A stretch of DNA of 64,000 bases, from assembly GCF_021441885.1 (NCBI RefSeq), contig NZ_CP090438.1, forward strand, positions 2,542,001 through 2,606,000. The letters are read 5' to 3'. Every line of letters starts with the position of its first letter. Within the stretch, counting starts at the first letter, position 1. The stretch is from Vibrio maritimus. GTDB taxonomy: Bacteria; Pseudomonadota; Gammaproteobacteria; Enterobacterales; Vibrionaceae. The notes under the pieces were generated by a model that was not told where the DNA came from, did not search any database, and saw only the letters and a list, made by a program, of their open reading frames with translations. Shown here piece after piece: positions 60,920-64,000 of the stretch. Made by a program: the position numbers and the translations under genes.

Positions 60920-61462
60920 GTGACACTTCTATCCAACATCAAAGCATTTTCAAAGACGCGACTGTCTTGGGGCTTGCTACTTCTCTCCGTTATTTTTTTC
61001 GAACTGAGCGCTCTCTTCTTCCAGCATGTTATGCAGCTCGCACCATGCGTGATGTGTATTTATGAGCGTGTCGCGATGTTTGGCATTGGTGGCGCTGCAC
61101 TTATCGGCATTATCAACCCTAAGAATACGCTGATTCGCTGGCTAGGCCTTGGCGCTTGGGGTGCTTCATCGATTAAAGGGCTGACCTTGTCACTAGAGCA
61201 TGTGGACTACCAGTTTAACCCTTCTCCGTTTAAAACATGCGACCTGTTTGTGACCTTCCCAGATTGGGCTCCACTGAACGAATGGGCTCCGTGGCTGTTT
61301 GAAGCGTATGGTGATTGTTCTAAGGTTGTGTGGCAGTTCTTGTCGCTGTCTATGCCACAGTGGCTGGTTGTTATCTTTGCGGGTAACTTAGTGGCGCTGG
61401 CTATTGTTGTGATTTCTCAGGGAGCGAAGGTGTCATCGGCTAGAAAGCGTGGTTTTCAATAA
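60920..61462 (+). CDS. dsbB: Disulfide bond formation protein B
   Basis: Inner-membrane quinone-linked oxidase that reoxidises DsbA. 180 residues from the GTG at 60920 with AAGGA seven bases upstream; an alternative GTG at 60914 lies too close to it. Four membrane helices. First periplasmic pair is CVMC in APCVMCIYERV (about 40-50); the second loop carries two cysteines in TCDLFVTFPDW and AYGDCSKV. All four redox cysteines are present. The nhaB-dsbB neighbourhood is typical of vibrios and enterics. Confidence 0.96.
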   Translation: MTLLSNIKAFSKTRLSWGLLLLSVIFFELSALFFQHVMQLAPCVMCIYERVAMFGIGGAALIGIINPKNTLIRWLGLGAWGASSIKGLTLSLEHVDYQFNPSPFKTCDLFVTFPDWAPLNEWAPWLFEAYGDCSKVVWQFLSLSMPQWLVVIFAGNLVALAIVVISQGAKVSSARKRGFQ

Positions 61463-61497
61463 TACGGCGATGCGACGATAGGAACTAGCCTGTGGTT

Positions 61498-61519
61498 CTC
61501 CCCCTAAGATTAGGGGGAG
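61498..61519. terminator. Terminator between dsbB and the YecA-family gene
   Basis: CTCCCCCTA with TAGGGGGAG and a four-base loop; GC-rich nine-pair stem between convergent genes, no strong thymine run. Confidence 0.55.
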
Positions 61520-61561
61520 CTAGAAGGGGTACTTGCGATGAACTCGCAGCATGTCGCTTAT

Positions 61562-62164
61562 CTATTTCCCACAACACTTCTTAAACTTATTCCCACTCCC
61601 GCATGGGCAAACATCATTACGCCCTATCCCTTTGAACGGGTTAACCGTCTGCGATTGGTGTCCCACCATCATTTCATCCGCCGCCATAGCAACTTCGTTA
61701 ACCATCGCATCTAATTGCGGTGCTAGATCAGCGTAAGTTGGCAGTTGCTCAAAGCCCGCATCACGCATCTGTGCATGTGTCTGCTCTTCATCCATCGCTA
61801 ACATTAACGTGGTTAGTAGCGCTTGAAGCATCCGCTCCGTGCCATCTGACAGCGCTTTGCCTTGCCACTGCCCCTCAACAACAGGCCAAACGGTCATAAA
61901 GCCCTCAGCAAAATCGGCTGCAAGCTCTTGGTTATCATCAAGCAGTGCCAAAAGAGCGTATTGGTTGGTTTTGAGCAGAGCATATTGCGCATGAAGGTGC
62001 TCTACCACCCAAGACTCTTGAGCTTGGGTATAGTCGCTCACCACTGTGGATAGCCAAGCCTCTGGCTTCAATGGCTCGGTCGCGAAGTTAGCTGCTAGGA
62101 TTGCGCCTTCGATAAACGCGCTAGATTCGCCTGCCCAGTCTGCAGGAAGCTCGATGAATTTCAT
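61562..62164 (-). CDS. YecA/UPF0149-family protein with SEC-C motif
   Basis: 200 residues. The N-terminal about 170 residues are the helical UPF0149 domain (SSAFIEGAILAANFA and GFMTVWPVVEGQWQG), and the C-terminus is a SEC-C zinc motif, GRNDVCPCGSGNKFKKCCGK, like that of SecA. Members such as E. coli YecA are thought to interact with the ribosome or nascent chains through this zinc finger; the role is not settled. Convergent with dsbB, divergent from dusC. Confidence 0.88.
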   Translation of the reverse strand: MKFIELPADWAGESSAFIEGAILAANFATEPLKPEAWLSTVVSDYTQAQESWVVEHLHAQYALLKTNQYALLALLDDNQELAADFAEGFMTVWPVVEGQWQGKALSDGTERMLQALLTTLMLAMDEEQTHAQMRDAGFEQLPTYADLAPQLDAMVNEVAMAADEMMVGHQSQTVNPFKGIGRNDVCPCGSGNKFKKCCGK

Positions 62165-62286
62165 TTGCTCATTACACTAATCAAAATTTGCCGCAAGTAT
62201 ATTTACCTCGTGTACGAAACACAATGGTCGATTCTTTGTTCTATAACGGGTAGAATCCCCGCTCCCTGATTATGATGAGAACTGGT

Positions 62287-63249
62287 ATGCGTGTTGTTTT
62301 GGGCCCGATGGAGGGTGTGTTAGATCATTTAATGCGAGAAATTCTTACCGAGATCAATGACTACGATCTGTGCGTAACGGAATTTGTTCGCGTTGTTGAC
62401 CAAGCACTACCCGATCACGTGTTCTACCGCTTATGTCCCGAGCTCGCTCAAGGCTCTATGACTAAGTCAGGTACGCCAGTCCATATTCAGTTGCTCGGAC
62501 AAGACCCTCGCTGGATGGCAGAGAACGCCGTTAAGGCCGCGTCACTTGGCGCGCGAGGCATCGACCTTAACTTTGGCTGCCCTGCCAAACTTGTCAACAA
62601 GAGCAAAGGTGGTGCAGCGCTGCTTCAACACCCAGAGCTCATACACAATGTTGTCAAAGCGTGCCGTGACGCGGTGGACCCGTCTATCCCCGTCACAGCG
62701 AAGATTCGCTTAGGCTGGGAAAACCCAGAGGACTGCTTTGAGATCGTTGATGCCATCGAGCAAGCAGGTGCTAACGAGCTGACCGTGCACGCGCGCACCA
62801 AAACTGGTGGCTACAAAGCAAGTGAAATCAAGTGGGAATACATCAACGAGATCCGTAAAAAGACCACTCTACCTTTGATTGCCAATGGTGAGATTTGGAA
62901 CTTTGCCGATGGGCAACGCTGTATTGAAACGACAGGCGTTGATTCGTTGATGGTGTGTCGAGGCGCGTTTAACGTGCCAAACCTAGGTAATGTAGTGAAG
63001 CACAATCACACTGCAATGCCATGGCACGAAGTGGTGGAGCTCCTTCTGGTTTATTCCACTTACGAGATCAAGGGTGATAAAGGGCTTTACTATCCTAATC
63101 GCGTTAAACAATGGTTCTCGTATCTTCGTCAGCAGTATCCAGAGGCGGCAGAGCTATTTCGTGAGATCCGCACCTTCAACAAAGCCGCGCCTATTGTTGA
63201 ACATATTCAACACTACCGCGACAAGGTCTTGGCGACCCTGCCGCAGTAA
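62287..63249 (+). CDS. dusC: tRNA-dihydrouridine(16) synthase
   Basis: FMN-dependent reduction of uridine 16 in tRNA. The ATG at 62287 gives MRVVLGPMEGVLDHLMRE, the family start, and 320 residues; the longer frame at 62272 adds five. The catalytic cysteine lies in LNFGCPAKLVNKSKGGAALL (about residue 98), the FMN-binding region includes TVHARTKTGGYK and IANGEIWNF, and MVCRGAFNVPNLG is near 235. DusC-type features (GPMEGVLD and CRGAFNVPNL) separate it from DusA and DusB. Confidence 0.94.
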   Translation: MRVVLGPMEGVLDHLMREILTEINDYDLCVTEFVRVVDQALPDHVFYRLCPELAQGSMTKSGTPVHIQLLGQDPRWMAENAVKAASLGARGIDLNFGCPAKLVNKSKGGAALLQHPELIHNVVKACRDAVDPSIPVTAKIRLGWENPEDCFEIVDAIEQAGANELTVHARTKTGGYKASEIKWEYINEIRKKTTLPLIANGEIWNFADGQRCIETTGVDSLMVCRGAFNVPNLGNVVKHNHTAMPWHEVVELLLVYSTYEIKGDKGLYYPNRVKQWFSYLRQQYPEAAELFREIRTFNKAAPIVEHIQHYRDKVLATLPQ

Positions 63250-63258
63250 CGCTTTGTC

Positions 63259-64000
63259 TTATCGACGTAGCAGTATTGAACCTTCCGCTGCTATGTCGAT
63301 ATCAAGTTTCCCATCGATAACCTCAGCGTGCTGACCACTCAGTGGGCACGCAAACGACGCGCTCTCAATGCCTAACTTCCAAATCGGCAGCGTTAGCTTT
63401 TTGCTCTCAGCGCTCAAGTTGAAACCACTTAGCACAACATCGTCACCAAACTGTCTCGCAAAGACCAGGCTCTCTTTGTCCACATGCATTGGGATAAAAC
63501 TGCCCTTTTGCAATGCCGTAGAGTCTTTTCTCAACGCAATAAGCTTTTTGCAGTAAGGAAGCCATTGGCTTGTCTCTACTCGCTCCCACGGGAAGCAGCG
63601 GCGGTTATCAGGGTCGTGCGTGCCCTCCAAACCCACTTCGACACCGTAATAGAGGCAAGGCGTACCCACGTAAGTCATGAGTAGCTGCATCGCAATAGCA
63701 AATCGCTCGCTGTTACTTTCAAGCGTAGTCAGGAAGCGTTCTGTGTCATGGCTATCAAGTTGGTTGAGCTGAGCAAGTTGATTGCTCCAAGGCACCTTAG
63801 CGGCGGCCTCTTGCAGCCAATTCAGAAACTCCACGCAATCTATCTGGATTGGGTCAAAGGCAATATCTTTACCTGCAAGTAACGCGCGCACGGGATGCGC
63901 AAAGCCATAGTAATTCATCGCGCCATCTTCTTGATCACCTTGAAGCCATTGGGTCGCTTCAAAGAAGTGCTCGCCCAGCATGTATGAGTCAGGATTCACC
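63259..64000 (-). CDS. malZ: Maltodextrin glucosidase, MalZ-like (C-terminal part)
   Basis: The frame runs off the right window edge, so only the last 246 codons are visible. GEHFFEATQWLQGDQEDGAMNYYGF contains the general-acid glutamate (GEHF) and LNQLDSHDTERFL the third catalytic aspartate of GH13; the nucleophile aspartate should lie upstream outside the window. PCLYYGVEVGLEGTHDPDNRRCFPW follows the family, and a beta-sandwich C-domain ends it. The pattern resembles E. coli MalZ most. Convergent with dusC, 10 bases apart. Confidence 0.85.
   Translation of the reverse strand, partial: VNPDSYMLGEHFFEATQWLQGDQEDGAMNYYGFAHPVRALLAGKDIAFDPIQIDCVEFLNWLQEAAAKVPWSNQLAQLNQLDSHDTERFLTTLESNSERFAIAMQLLMTYVGTPCLYYGVEVGLEGTHDPDNRRCFPWERVETSQWLPYCKKLIALRKDSTALQKGSFIPMHVDKESLVFARQFGDDVVLSGFNLSAESKKLTLPIWKLGIESASFACPLSGQHAEVIDGKLDIDIAAEGSILLRR

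Overview
The window looks like chromosomal DNA of a marine gammaproteobacterium of the Vibrionaceae, most likely a Vibrio. This rests on the family-specific lengths and neighbours: a 279-residue FadR next to nhaB-dsbB, metG divergent from the mrp/apbC ATPase, udk and asmA, plus an arginine deiminase operon with its own ArgR. No rRNA, tRNA, CRISPR array or complete insertion sequence was recognised.

Layout. 0-10.2 kb is core metabolism: topB, a YdjA-type nitroreductase, fadH with a FadR-like operator, sppA, ansA, a NupC-type nucleoside transporter behind a structured leader and a coupled short ORF, and a low-molecular-weight protein tyrosine phosphatase. 10.2-21.1 kb is an accessory island. 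It is flanked by an imperfect direct repeat that includes the 5' end of the phosphatase gene. It holds an Abi_C/HEPN-type abortive infection protein, a serine recombinase, an excisionase-integrase pair, a tightly packed AT-rich three-gene operon led by a SLATT-like two-helix membrane protein, a HEPN-like protein, a coupled two-gene unit of unknown function, and about 1.4 kb of non-coding DNA with repeated TTCCACCCA-type motifs upstream of the integrase.

21.1-26.5 kb is an alpha-glucoside PTS operon (LacI regulator, GH13 glucosidase, EIICB, EEP-family phosphatase) with a palindromic operator. 26.7-29.7 kb is a DUF1501/DUF1800 secreted pair. 29.9-38.2 kb is a hexuronate regulon: UxuA, a UxuR-like regulator and a TRAP binding protein on one strand, and TRAP DctQM, UxuB and UxaC divergent from them. 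Several ATTGGT/ACCAAT sites lie in the promoter regions. Together these would import a hexuronate and convert it to 2-keto-3-deoxygluconate; the following kinase and aldolase are not in the window.

38.2-41.7 kb has a YgjV protein, a DUF1989 protein, small or unknown genes and a glutathione transferase. 42.1-48.1 kb is the arginine deiminase pathway (YfcC-type transporter, ArcA, ArcC, ornithine carbamoyltransferase, ArgR) with repeated TGCATA motifs and FNR-like sites. 48.2-64 kb returns to core genes: cob(I)alamin adenosyltransferase, asmA, udk, mrp/apbC, metG, two tandem paralogous helical proteins of unknown function, fadR, nhaB with a candidate structured leader, dsbB, a YecA/SEC-C protein, dusC, and the C-terminal part of a MalZ-like glucosidase cut by the window edge.

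The best candidates for something undescribed are the SLATT-like three-gene operon (17.86-19.36 kb), the coupled pair at 11.4-12.9 kb, the repeat family upstream of the integrase, the nupC leader and the tandem paralogs downstream of metG.
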